64,000 nucleotides of DNA, taken from NCBI GenBank assembly GCA_001661515.1, contig LUVW01000002.1, positions 565,850 through 629,849 on the forward strand, read 5' to 3'. The notes under the pieces were generated by a model. That model saw only the letters and a program-made list of their open reading frames with translations. It was not told where the DNA came from and searched no databases. This DNA comes from Capniomyces stellatus (Eukaryota; Kickxellomycota; Harpellomycetes; Harpellales; Legeriomycetaceae). A program made the translations under genes and the position numbers. Position 1 is the first letter of the stretch. The number at the start of each line of letters is the position of its first letter. This document shows positions 1-10,310 of this stretch, piece by piece.

Positions 1-336
1 AATTCCGTTGATTTAAGTTTCACATGCATTGTTTGGGGCTACATTAGGCAATATACAAAACGAATAATAAACAATGGTACTAAATAAACAAAAGAAATGG
101 TGAAATAAATAATGCAGCAAAATCAACAATACAAAAGCAGCGAAACAAAAGACTAAATAAGCGGCAGAAATATAAGGAACAAAGTATATCATCAAAGCCA
201 AAAATTGTATGTTTCATTTTTAAAAACCCTCAAAGCAGCAATTAAGTTAGAGTATAGCAGAAATATCAACTTGGAATCATAGCCCGTGTCTGTATCTGTA
301 GAGCCATCAAAACCGAAACGAACAAAACACACAAGA
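1..336. other. 5' flank of the MCC alpha gene
   Basis: AT-rich, non-coding by eye; only short random open frames are present. It presumably contains the promoter of the carboxylase gene that follows on the plus strand. I see no clear promoter element. Confidence 0.4.
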
Positions 337-3300
337 ATGAGTTTCAGACAATTGATAGGAACTAAGCTTAAGGTTAATGCAAAGACCAGCATTCTTAAAT
401 CGAACAGTTTTGTATCATACTATGCTACGCTAGGTAAGCAGATATGGAAATCGTGTCATTTTGGACTTTTATGTTTGCGTTTATTCTTTATTGTACCGAA
501 TCTCAATGCTAACAACTCTGTGTTTTAAATATTTTTTCTCCACCGTGAAAATGTTAGAAAAAAAGCCATTGTTTAGCAAAATTCTCATAGCCAACAGGTA
601 AGTCATGAAATTTACCAGATATATAGCTGCTTACCTTTTTTTTTAAAAGAGAAATCCGTTGAATGAAATAAAAACTGGGTTTGGCTTAACTTGCTTGATG
701 CTGCTAATTTAATTTAGAGGCGAGATTGCATGCAGAGTTATGAAGACAGCCAAAAAACTGGGAATTAAAACTGTTGGGGTTTACAGCGAGGCTGATGCAA
801 ACTCGCTTCATGTTGAAATGGTTAGTGGAAACTAGAAGCCAATCACGCTTGGTGTTTGCCAACCAGGTAGCCCTCTTTAAGGCGCTTGAACTTTGACTCA
901 AAAATACAAACCGCTCAACCGCATATTGACAACATTTGTAACTTTGAATAGGCCGACGAAGCGTACTTGATTGGTCCAGCTCCAGCTTCTGAGAGCTACT
1001 TGGACAAGGATAAGATTTTGGATATTGTTAAACGCAGTGGGGCACAAGGAGTACACCCTGGCTATGGATTTCTCTCAGAGAATGCGGAATTTGCAGACTT
1101 TTTGGAGAACAAGGGTGTTTCTTTTATTGGGCCACCAGGCAGCGCTATACGGGCGATGGGAAGTAAAAGCGAAAGTAAGAAGATTATGGAAAAGGCCAAA
1201 GTGCCAGTGGTCCCAGGATACCACGGGGACAACCAAGACGTCAAATTTTTAAACGAGAGGGCAACAGATATAGGATATCCAGTTATTATCAAGGCCATTA
1301 AGGGAGGAGGAGGAAAGGTAACTTATTCGAAAATATTTTACGAGCCGATTGGCGTTTATAAATTTATTTACTTTTGTTACAAATATACATCCAAAAAATG
1401 AATTTAAAAAGCTCACTACATTTATTTTTATTTTTATTTTTATTTTTATTTTTTTTTCATTTTTGTTTATGCAACTACATAAATAGGGGATGAGAGTAGT
1501 TGAAAAGTCGGAGGATTTTGAAATGATGCTGGAGTCGGCAAAGAGAGAAGCGATCAAATCCTTTGGCGACGGCAACGTTCTTGTTGAAAAGTACATTTCA
1601 GCACCTCGTCATGTTGAGGTGCAAGTGTTTGCAGATAAACACGGCGACGCTGTCTACCTGTTTGAAAGAGATTGCAGTGTTCAAAGGAGACACCAAAAGA
1701 TCTTGGAAGAGGCACCAGCAGTAAGCACCATTGTCCTAATTAATACATAACAACTTTATTGAAATTTTAATATCAACCTTTTCCTTTTTTCTCTTTTAAA
1801 GTAAGAAAGATAAACTCACCTTCCACCGCCGAGTTCAAAAAAAAGAAAGCGCAGATTGATATAAAAACACTGAATTGATCCAATGTCTGTAGCCAAATCT
1901 AAGCGAAGATGTTAGAAGGACTCTGGGAGAAAAAGCTGTTGCGGCTGCAAAGGCAGTCGGATATGTTGGAGCAGGAACTGTAGAGTTTATTATGGACAGC
2001 GTAACACACAATTTCTATTTTATGGAAATGAACACTAGGCTGCAAGTAGAACATCCAGTAACCGAAATGATCACTGGAACAGATTTGGTTGAGTGGCAGC
2101 TGGAAGTGGCATCTGGAAACCCACTCCCATCTACACAGGCAGAACTGAGATTGAGCGGTCATGCTTTCGAGGCACGAGTATACGCGGAGAACCCAGAAAA
2201 GTAAGCAGACAGATTAGGGTCCACGCAAATATAAACATCGATAGGTGTTCTTGTGACTTTGCTTATTTATACTTTGATTATTTGCATCAAACAAATAATT
2301 TTTTTTCACAAAAAAAAAAATAGTGGATTTTTACCTGATGTTGGAGGGCTGTCGTTTATGCGCAGTCCGGAGGAAAGCTCGGTAGTCAGAGTTGACACAG
2401 GTGTTAGACAAGGTGACGAGATCTCGGTGTTTTATGACCCAATGATTGCCAAGTTGATTGTTCACGGAAGTGATAGATCTGCAGCGTTAAGAATTCTAGA
2501 TAAGGCGTTGCTAGAATTTGAAGTAAGTTGGCCAGGAAGTGTTTTTTTTTTATTTAACTAAAATTCAGAAAGCCACCATAGGTCCGCAGTGTTTAATAGT
2601 AACATATCTGATATTATGGCCAGAAAAGTAACTCGGAAAGGGGCTTTATTATTATTTATATGCTAGATTGCTGGGCTACACACAAACATCAAGTTCTTGC
2701 GAGCACTGATTGCGGAGCCAAAGTTCATTGAGGGAGAGGTGGAAACAGGGTTTATTAACAAGCATTATGATTCATTACTCGGAAAAGCCGTAGCGCCAAA
2801 AGCCGAGTACTTGGCTCAGGCTGCAGTGGCCATTTTACTGAATAACCAAGACTCGTCCATTCGTTCAATCCCAGCTGGGGTATCTAAAAATGGTAAGACA
2901 TATCTGTGGGGTTTCAACACTGCTATGGTCTGTTTTTCCAACTGTAATCATGGTGGGATTTTAATCGCTGTTTGACCAAATTGCGGGTTAACTGTAGATC
3001 CAACGTCTCCGTGGAGTTCGTCTGATTCTTTCAGAACTGGAGGATTTAGCTCGGTCAGCCACAAGGTGGAGTTTCTGGTGAAAGGTGTTAAGAATACAAT
3101 GCTGGTAAAGATAAATGGGTCTATGCCAGGCGTTTATGACGTCAAAATCACTACCGAGGATACTGAGACCATATCGGAGTGCATCGTTAGTCAGATATCA
3201 CACGTCGTCTTGCCCGGAAGTGCCAAAGGCTCAAACAGGGCAGACGTCAACGCCACCAGTCTGCAGGTTTGCAGTTTAATAAACAACAGCAGACTAAATT

Positions 3301-3761
3301 CTACAATAGTTTTGGACGGAAAGACCATAACACTATTTGGACAGGTAAATACACACTTTGGGCTGAGCACGTTAGGCTCGGATGATTGAACGCAATAAAC
3401 ACATCAAATACCCTTAATGTGACTGATATGTACTTGTGTATATTCTGTGTCATTGTGTAATTAGGATGGGCAACTAGACTTTGAAATTGTTGATGATACT
3501 GAGTCATTTTACGATGCAAGCACCAACGGCGGCGCAGATGGTTCTATAACCGCACCAATGTCGAGCAAAATTGTCCAAGTCAGTGTAATTGTAGGTCAAA
3601 CAGTCGAAGCAGGCACACCGCTGGTTATACTGGAGGCCATGAAGATGGAACATGTTATTAGGTCGCCCCAGGCTGGCGTAATTAGTGCAGTAAACTTTGC
3701 TGTTGGAGATCTGGTTGGCCAGGGCGACAAGCTAGTCGCCTTTGAAGAAAAGGCCGAGTAG
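337..3761 (+). CDS. MCCC1: 3-methylcrotonyl-CoA carboxylase subunit alpha, mitochondrial
   Basis: This is the biotin-containing subunit of 3-methylcrotonyl-CoA carboxylase, which uses ATP and bicarbonate to carboxylate biotin in leucine breakdown in the mitochondrial matrix. My model has ten exons (337-433, 558-597, 718-820, 952-1317, 1487-1720, 1893-2200, 2324-2522, 2667-2892, 2998-3344, 3465-3761), all in phase, giving 738 residues; the human enzyme has about 725. Biotin carboxylase landmarks are KILIANRGEIACR, the ATP-grasp loop [40 protein letters not shown] and the YDPMIAKL region. The biotinyl motif EAMKMEH places the biotinylated lysine near residue 700. The first exon gives a basic, serine-rich start ([12 protein letters not shown]...) like a matrix presequence. 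Starting instead at the ATG at 551 would lose it. Residue-level similarity to MCC rather than PCC or pyruvate carboxylase is strong throughout. The beta subunit is not in this window. Confidence 0.93.
1421..1457. repeat. (ATTTTT)n microsatellite in an MCC alpha intron
   Basis: About five tandem copies of a T-rich hexamer sit just upstream of the 3' splice site in intron 4 of the carboxylase gene. They may act as its polypyrimidine tract. Confidence 0.8.
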
Positions 3762-4232
3762 CTCTTGGGGGCCCCTCCTTAGCTTTGTCAATCCATATTT
3801 TTAACAACAGCATCAAATGAAAAAAAAATAGGATTTCTTTTCTCACATCTTGACTTGACTTGACTTGTCTTTTTTTTTAGCTCAATCCTGATAACTACTC
3901 TTTTATCTTTTACACTCTTTCAATATCCAACTTAATTCAACACAGTAATATGAGGGTTTGTTTTATTTTTCTAAAAAGTTAACCATATTATTATATCGAC
4001 TCATTAGTAACAGTGTCCTCTCGTTAATAAATAAAGCGAAATAAGACCACATTTATCCGAATGGCACAGATTAGTTCAAGCTGACTAAATTGAGATTTGT
4101 TCAGGCCAAAGCAAAATCTGAATACTATAATAAATTGGTGATGCCATTGTTTACTGATATAAGTTGGTGATATTTTAAAGGAGGAATATTAGGCAGTTGA
4201 AAAAAAGAAAGAGAAAAAAAAAGAAGAAACGC
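3762..4232. other. Convergent 3' intergenic region
   Basis: About 470 bp between the stop codons of the MCC alpha gene (+) and the SHMT gene (-). It is AT-rich and has no credible open frame. It should hold both 3' UTRs and polyadenylation sites. Confidence 0.5.
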
Positions 4233-6066
4233 TTATTTCAATCTCATCTCGCCTTGGCTGAATCCAACAGTTGGGAATAACCTTGAAAAGTCAACGACTT
4301 GGTCCCTTAGCGAAGCCAGCTCTGGAACTGCGGAGACGTCGTTTCCAAGTTCGGTTTTGAACGCTCCAAATTTGGTGGATGTGAATTTAGTTTTGGCCAA
4401 GTTGGCAGCGATTTTGACACCTTGGTCCAAAAACTCGGCAATGCTTTCAAAGTCCTTTTCAAGAAGTCCACGCGATGTCATTGCAGGTGTACCAACACGG
4501 ATACCGCTTGGAATCAGGGCCGATCTGTCGCCTGCAATAGTATTCTTGTTGGTGATAACCTTGGCAAGTTCCAAAACGCGCTCAGATCTTGCGCCATCTA
4601 TTTTTTTGGATGAAAGAACGTCAATCAGGATCAAATGATTGTCAGTTCCACCTGTTGCCAGATTGAACCCACGGTCAATCAGGGCTTTGGCCAGTGCTTT
4701 GGAGTTTTTGACTGTTTGTTTTTGGTACTCAACAAACTCAGGTGTCTTGGCTTGCTTGAGCGCAACAGCTAGTGCAGATATCGTGTGATTATGTGGACCA
4801 CCCTGGTGCCCTGGAAACACGCTTGTGTTGATTGCTTGTTCAAACTCATAGACGTTTGATTTCAGCTTCTTTGCCATAAGCGCACCACTTGGAGTGCTCA
4901 AGTCACGCTCTCCTTTGCGGAAGAATATCATTGCTCCTCTTGGGCCACGGAGCGATTTGTGAGTTGTTGTCGTCACAATATCAGAGTACTCGAATGCTGA
5001 AGGTATCACTTTTGCTGACATCATTCCTGAAATGTGCGCAATGTCTGACATTAGATAACATCCTACTTTGTCGCAAATCTGTCTCATTCTTGCGTAGTCA
5101 ATAAACCTTGAGTACGCACTGGTTCCTGCCACAATAATCTTTGGTCTATACAGCATTGCAGACTTTTCAAGGGCATCATAGTCTATTAAGCCCGTCTTTT
5201 CGTCGCATTGGTAAGGAAGGGTTTCAAAGTAAGCGGATACCATCGAGATCTTTTTGTTTGGCAGCTGATACCCATGAGAAAGACTAGAGCGATAATAGTA
5301 ATAGTAATAACAATTTTTATGTTTGTATGTTTGCAAGTAAATTTATAGTGTGCGTCAGCTAAACAAATCATAGACATTTTTAAAACATATTTAGCTCTAG
5401 TGCTACTTACTGTCCACCGTGAGGTAAATCCAATCCCATTATTCTATCGTGTGGCCTTAGCAACGCACCATATACGTATAGATTCGCTGGTGCTCCAGAA
5501 AGTGCCTGCACGTTTACGCCCCATTTTGCTGGGTCTAAATCAAAACATTCCAAGGCACGCTTTTGGCAAAGCAGTTCAGACTTGTCAATCCATTCATTGC
5601 CTGCGTAGTAACGGGCGCCTGGGTATCCCTCAGAGTACTTGTTTTGCATCACCGAACCAAGGGTTTGCATAACTGCTCTTGATGTAAAGTTTTCTGAAGC
5701 AATAAGTACAACGCTGTCTCTTTGACGTCTTTTTTCTTCCTCAATGATGTTGAACATTTCTGGATCTTCTGTTTCGAGATATCCAGTCAACAATCCATCC
5801 TTAAGCTGCTGGGGAGTAACAGCTGATGCTGTGCCATTGTGTCTCTATTTTTTTTTGTTGTTATTCATCCTTTGATTAACACTTCAATTTATACATCGCA
5901 TTCATTTCTTATTAAACCCCTTAAATTTATTCACTTGTTTAACTTTTGCAAAATACGCTTGAAATCGTATCTTGGTTTTACTTACTACCGAGTTGGCGGT
6001 GGTGAGAATTTTGGGCACTTTGCTACCGCGAATGGCTTTTGAGCTTAGTGATTTAGCGACATTCAT
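4233..6066 (-). CDS. Serine hydroxymethyltransferase, probably mitochondrial form
   Basis: PLP enzyme that interconverts serine plus tetrahydrofolate with glycine plus 5,10-methylene-THF. Three exons in transcription order: 6066-5986, 5844-5411 and 5283-4233, all in phase, giving 521 residues. The second splice rebuilds the family motif LPHGGHLSHGYQ. Other landmarks are [15 protein letters not shown], the PLP-lysine motif [14 protein letters not shown] (lysine near residue 281), [11 protein letters not shown] and [12 protein letters not shown]. The N-terminus ([19 protein letters not shown]...) is basic and lacks acidic residues, so a mitochondrial presequence is likely. The length also fits the longer mitochondrial isoform. 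The exact end of exon 1 is ambiguous by one codon (GTA before GTAAGT). It is convergent with MCC alpha and divergent from the aldehyde dehydrogenase. Confidence 0.94.
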
Positions 6067-7171
6067 TTTTTTTTCTTGTTAGGGTTTATACTACTGATTT
6101 TCAAATATAAATATCTAGAGTAAATTATTTTTGCTTTTGCACTAAAAACTCTTTTTGGATGAATTAGCCTCAGCTTTTATTAGATTTGTGTTTCTTTTGT
6201 ATTCTGATTGCTGCTATTACTTTTTTTTTTTTACCAATATCTTTTCATTTTTATTTTATTTAACGATTAACAAGTATAATTAAGTTTAGTAAATAGAACA
6301 AAGGACTTGATATACTGTATTTTATTGGCTGGTTTTGTACATTTTTCGTTTTTTTCTAGGAAAAGTAGCAGCACAATTTGTCTTTAATTGGATTTCAATT
6401 TCAATCTCAATTTCAGCCAAAGTAAAAAAACTAATCGATAAATTAGCACTACCTTAAACATTACCTGGAATGAACCACATTACATTATTAGCTATAAATA
6501 ACCTGTTTGTTATCAACTTTGAGTCGGTGGAAACTCTTAACGGTTATGTTGGCTCTGTTGATGTTAATAATAGTCTTAATTAGTGAATAATTTGATTAAA
6601 CTGGTCCGTTCCAGCTAAATTTCCACTGTGTTTAGCCCTTTAAATCCAGTCGACTATTTACAACTTTTGTAACTGGGAATTAGTAATTACTCTCGCTTTA
6701 CATAATTAATTCTGGGTTAAAGTAAAGCCAACAAAACGTTGATAATTTTAGGGGGGGGGGGAGTAGGGGAAATGTTAAGTTCTCGAGTAGTATTGGTTAA
6801 AAAATCAACGATGATTTGGATGGTTTTAAGAGTATTCAGTGGAAACTTTGGACGTAAAGCTGTTTTGCTAAATCAAGCAAGAAAGAAAAAAGTCAGATAA
6901 GAATGCTTGGAGATAGGAGATCCAGGAGAATAGCTCTGACTTGCTTACAAAGGTCGGGAGTAAATTGGCAGGACAAAGCTGGAGAATCTGGCACTAAAAG
7001 CGAAACAGCGACATAAACTGTATATTCGAGTTTGTGCATTATAATCCGAGTATATCAGTATTACACCTTTGATGTTATATCCGTTACAAACAATAGGAAA
7101 TAAGCAATAAACAACAAGGGATAGTAAATACGATATATATATATAATACACAGCATCAAAAAAAATATAAA
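6067..7171. other. Divergent promoter region, SHMT / aldehyde dehydrogenase
   Basis: About 1.1 kb of AT-rich DNA between two divergently transcribed genes, with no credible coding sequence. It holds an 11-G homopolymer at 6751-6761 and many A/T runs. The regulatory sites of both genes should lie here, but I recognise no specific operator. Confidence 0.5.
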
Positions 7172-8662
7172 ATGTCAGCAAAGGTAGCTAGCATACTTAA
7201 AAACACAAATAAGCTGTACATTGGAGGAGGGTTTGTTTCGGCAGTGAGAAACAATTTGTATAAGCTTGTAAACCCAGCAGACCAAAGCGAGCTGGCGCAA
7301 ATCGGAGTTGCTGAGCAGCCTGATGTGGAGTCAGCCATTTTTGAGGCTAGAGAGGCGTTTGACAATGGGCCTTGGTATAACGAGTTTGATGGGAATCAGA
7401 GACGTGATGCATTGCTTAAGCTAGGATCTGTTGTCGAGTCAGAATTGAAAAATATTTCTTTTCTAGAGAGCATAAACACAGGGAAGACTTTTTTGGATGC
7501 TGAAGAGGAGATTCAAGACTGTGTGAATCTTTTTAGGCATTATGCAGGGTATGCAGACAAAATCCACGGAAAGCATGTGAGCCCACGCACAACCGGCCAA
7601 TTAGACGTGTACAGCATTCGAGAGCCACTGGGGGTGTGTGGGATGATAAGCAGCTTTAATTATCCACTTCAGCTAATTGCATGGAAAATAGCACCAGCGT
7701 TGGCAGCAGGAAACACGGTTGTTGTCAAGCCAGCTCCGCAGACGCCGCTTAGTGTGCTGTACTTGGCACAGCTTGTGAATCAGCACAATATTTTCCCCAA
7801 GGGTGTGTTCAATGTTGTTACTGGTGGTATTGAAGCAGGGAAGGCGCTGGTTAGCGACAGTAGAGTTGATAAAGTGAGCTTCACAGGATCGGTTAATGGA
7901 GGCAAGGCGGTACAAAGGAGCGCTTCGGAAAGTACAAATTTCAAGAACTTGACATTGGAGCTTGGCGGCAAGAGCCCCATTGTTGTTATGAACGACGCGG
8001 ATGTAGAAAACACAGTTAAAAATGTTATATCAGCAATATTCGCAAATTCTGGACAAAACTGTAGTGCAGGTTCAAAAATATATATCCAGTCAAAGCTATA
8101 CGACACAGTTTTGCAGGCTCTAAAAGTCAAGACTCAAGCGCTTATTGACGGAATGAACCCTGATATCAACATTAGCACGGTTATGCCAGTAATTGATGCA
8201 CCGCAATGCGACAAGATAATGGGCTACATCAACGAGTCTATTGAAAAAAAGGAAACCACCTGTTTGGTTGGAGGCAAGCGCTGGGCTGGAAGTAACGGCA
8301 ATTTTATTGAACCAACAATCCTCGTGAACGCAGATCAAACGGCGAGAGTGGCTAAAGAAGAGATTTTTGGACCTGTTCTGACAGTCATGAAGCCGTTTGA
8401 AGAGCTAGAAGACGTGATCAAAATAGAATCCAAATCAAACTTTGCTCTTGCCTCAGCCATTTTCACAAGCTCAACCAAGTATGTCAACCAATTTACCAGA
8501 AGAATGAAAACAGGCACTGTTTGGGTCAACACTTATAATCTGTGCCCGGCCAATGTGACATTCGGTGGATTCAAGATGAGCGGAATTGGAAGAGAGCTTG
8601 GCAGCGAGGTCATGGGCGAATACACGGCACCAAGAAGTATTATTTCTGATGTCAACTATTAA
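7172..8662 (+). CDS. NAD(P)+-dependent aldehyde dehydrogenase, ALDH1/2-like
   Basis: Oxidises aldehydes to carboxylic acids. A single exon encodes 496 residues, the usual length of cytosolic class 1/2 enzymes. Seen motifs: HAYxYADKIHGK-like region, EPLGVCG, FNYPLQLIAWKIAPALAAGN (cofactor and core), KVSFTGSVNGGK, catalytic glutamate in LELGGKSP (residue 263), catalytic cysteine in SGQNCSAGS (residue 297), KEEIFGPV, and the C-terminal TGTVWVN and FGGFKMSGIGRELG motifs typical of ALDH1/2. There is no presequence, so cytosolic location is likely. The substrate cannot be told from sequence; acetaldehyde-type or a broader range is plausible. The ATG at 7172 is preceded by an A/T-rich leader. Absence of introns contrasts with its neighbours. 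Confidence 0.93.
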   Translation: MSAKVASILKNTNKLYIGGGFVSAVRNNLYKLVNPADQSELAQIGVAEQPDVESAIFEAREAFDNGPWYNEFDGNQRRDALLKLGSVVESELKNISFLESINTGKTFLDAEEEIQDCVNLFRHYAGYADKIHGKHVSPRTTGQLDVYSIREPLGVCGMISSFNYPLQLIAWKIAPALAAGNTVVVKPAPQTPLSVLYLAQLVNQHNIFPKGVFNVVTGGIEAGKALVSDSRVDKVSFTGSVNGGKAVQRSASESTNFKNLTLELGGKSPIVVMNDADVENTVKNVISAIFANSGQNCSAGSKIYIQSKLYDTVLQALKVKTQALIDGMNPDINISTVMPVIDAPQCDKIMGYINESIEKKETTCLVGGKRWAGSNGNFIEPTILVNADQTARVAKEEIFGPVLTVMKPFEELEDVIKIESKSNFALASAIFTSSTKYVNQFTRRMKTGTVWVNTYNLCPANVTFGGFKMSGIGRELGSEVMGEYTAPRSIISDVNY

Positions 8663-9095
8663 GATGGACTACCTAGCATTTGTTTTTTTTTATTGTTTTT
8701 TATTTTGCTTGGAATCTTCATTCTAGCTTGGGAAGTCCAATAAAATGCCCAGATGTCTTTTTCAGTTTGCCTGAATTGGCTGGGTAACAGAGATATAATC
8801 TCAATTTGAATAATAAAAAAAAGGAAATATAAGATAAAACTTGCGTAAAAGTATAGATTTAAATATCTTGTCAATTTCAAGTTTATTGGCAAAACATGAA
8901 CTTGCAAATATTGGCGTTTGGTAGTCTTCACTTGGCCATATATTAGTCGAGTTTGTGATAATCTGAAAAGTTGGATTAAAAATAAATAAATTCAAAATAC
9001 GTTAAAACAAAATAAAAGAGACTGTAAAAAAACACGACAACACCCACTTGTATGCCTGTATGTTGGCGCGTCACTCAACGTAACTCCTACGTCCG
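8663..9095. other. Convergent 3' intergenic region
   Basis: About 430 bp between the aldehyde dehydrogenase (+) and ankyrin (-) stop codons. It is AT-rich with no supported gene and should contain both 3' UTRs. Confidence 0.5.
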
Positions 9096-10310
9096 CTAGT
9101 CCAAGCCTGGCTTATTCCTGGCCAACAAACTAACCAAGTCGGAATTTCCGTTTCTCAAGGCAAAGCTAATGCAGTTATTAAAGCTTGACCCCAACTTTGC
9201 ACCATTCTCCAACAAAAACTTGACAAACACAATGTCGTTTTCAAGACAAGCACCAAAAAACGCATTATCAGAATTGCTTGGCAGAACCGCGCCACGCTCC
9301 AGCAGCAGTCTCAGCATATCAATTCTCTTGTTGTTGATAGCCTCATTAATACCACAGGTTTTTGACGAGACTATAGTGGCGCCATTATCAAGCAGCAGTC
9401 TGACCAGCTCTAAATTGTTGTTTTTCGACGCCTCCTTCACTCCGTTGTAAAAATGATTGTCTAGTTTGGCACCGCTTTTCAGCAGCAGACAAACCATCTC
9501 ATAGTTGTTTTTTTCACAAGCATCCTTGATTCCGTTACTCCCAGGCCTTTTAATGCCGTATCCATCGTCAATAAGCAGCTGCACCATCTCAATGTTACCG
9601 TTCAAACAGGCCACATTGATACTATTTTCTGAGCCAGATAAAACAGCACCGTTTCTTAGCATCAGCTTGGTCATTCTGATGTCATCGTTTTCAAGATGGC
9701 TAGGAATATCCAAGTACCAGTCGTAGTTTGGTGCCAGTTTGTTCTTCAGAAACAGCTTGACCAGATCTATTTGGTTTGATTTAACTGCATCCTCAAGACC
9801 ATAAATAGTTAAACCGTTCACTTTTCCATCATGATCAAACAACAACTGAGCAATCTCCAAATTATTGTTGGTACACGCTTCTCTCAATCCATTATAAAAA
9901 TCTTGGTCCAGCTTGGCACCACTATCCAGAAGCAGCTTGACAAGCTCGTAGTTGTTGTTGTAACTTGCTTGCGGAATTCCATTTTTCCAATGTGTATCCA
10001 CATTTGCTCCGCTTTTCAACAGCAGCTCAACCATTTCAATGTTGTTGTTTTTGCACGCCTCAGAAACCCCATTAAATGTAGAGTTGTCTATAGCAGCACC
10101 GTATTCAAGCAGAAGTTTAACCAACTCGATACTGTTATTTAAACATGCAAAGTTTATTGCATTGGACCCTTGATTGACCATAGTAGCACCATGTTCAAGC
10201 AGAAATTTAAGCAGCTCAATTTTGTTTCTCTTACAAGCCAACTTCACCCCATTAAACTCGGGGCTATCCAGCTTAATCTGACACTCGAGAAGCGTTTCAA
10301 CCAAACTAAA
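9096..10310 (-). repeat. Tandem 30-residue (90-bp) ankyrin units
   Basis: Roughly 13 consecutive 90-bp units code for degenerate ankyrin repeats in register. Phrases such as aagcagcagtctgaccagctc and agttgttgtt recur on the plus strand because each unit encodes E(L/M)VxLLL and NNN. The units have diverged in sequence, so this is an old array and not a recent expansion. Confidence 0.8.

Noticed and set aside
551..553. ATG at 551 as the MCC alpha start
   Set aside because: It yields no mitochondrial presequence, and an upstream exon joins in phase just inside this ATG's codons (acceptor at 557).
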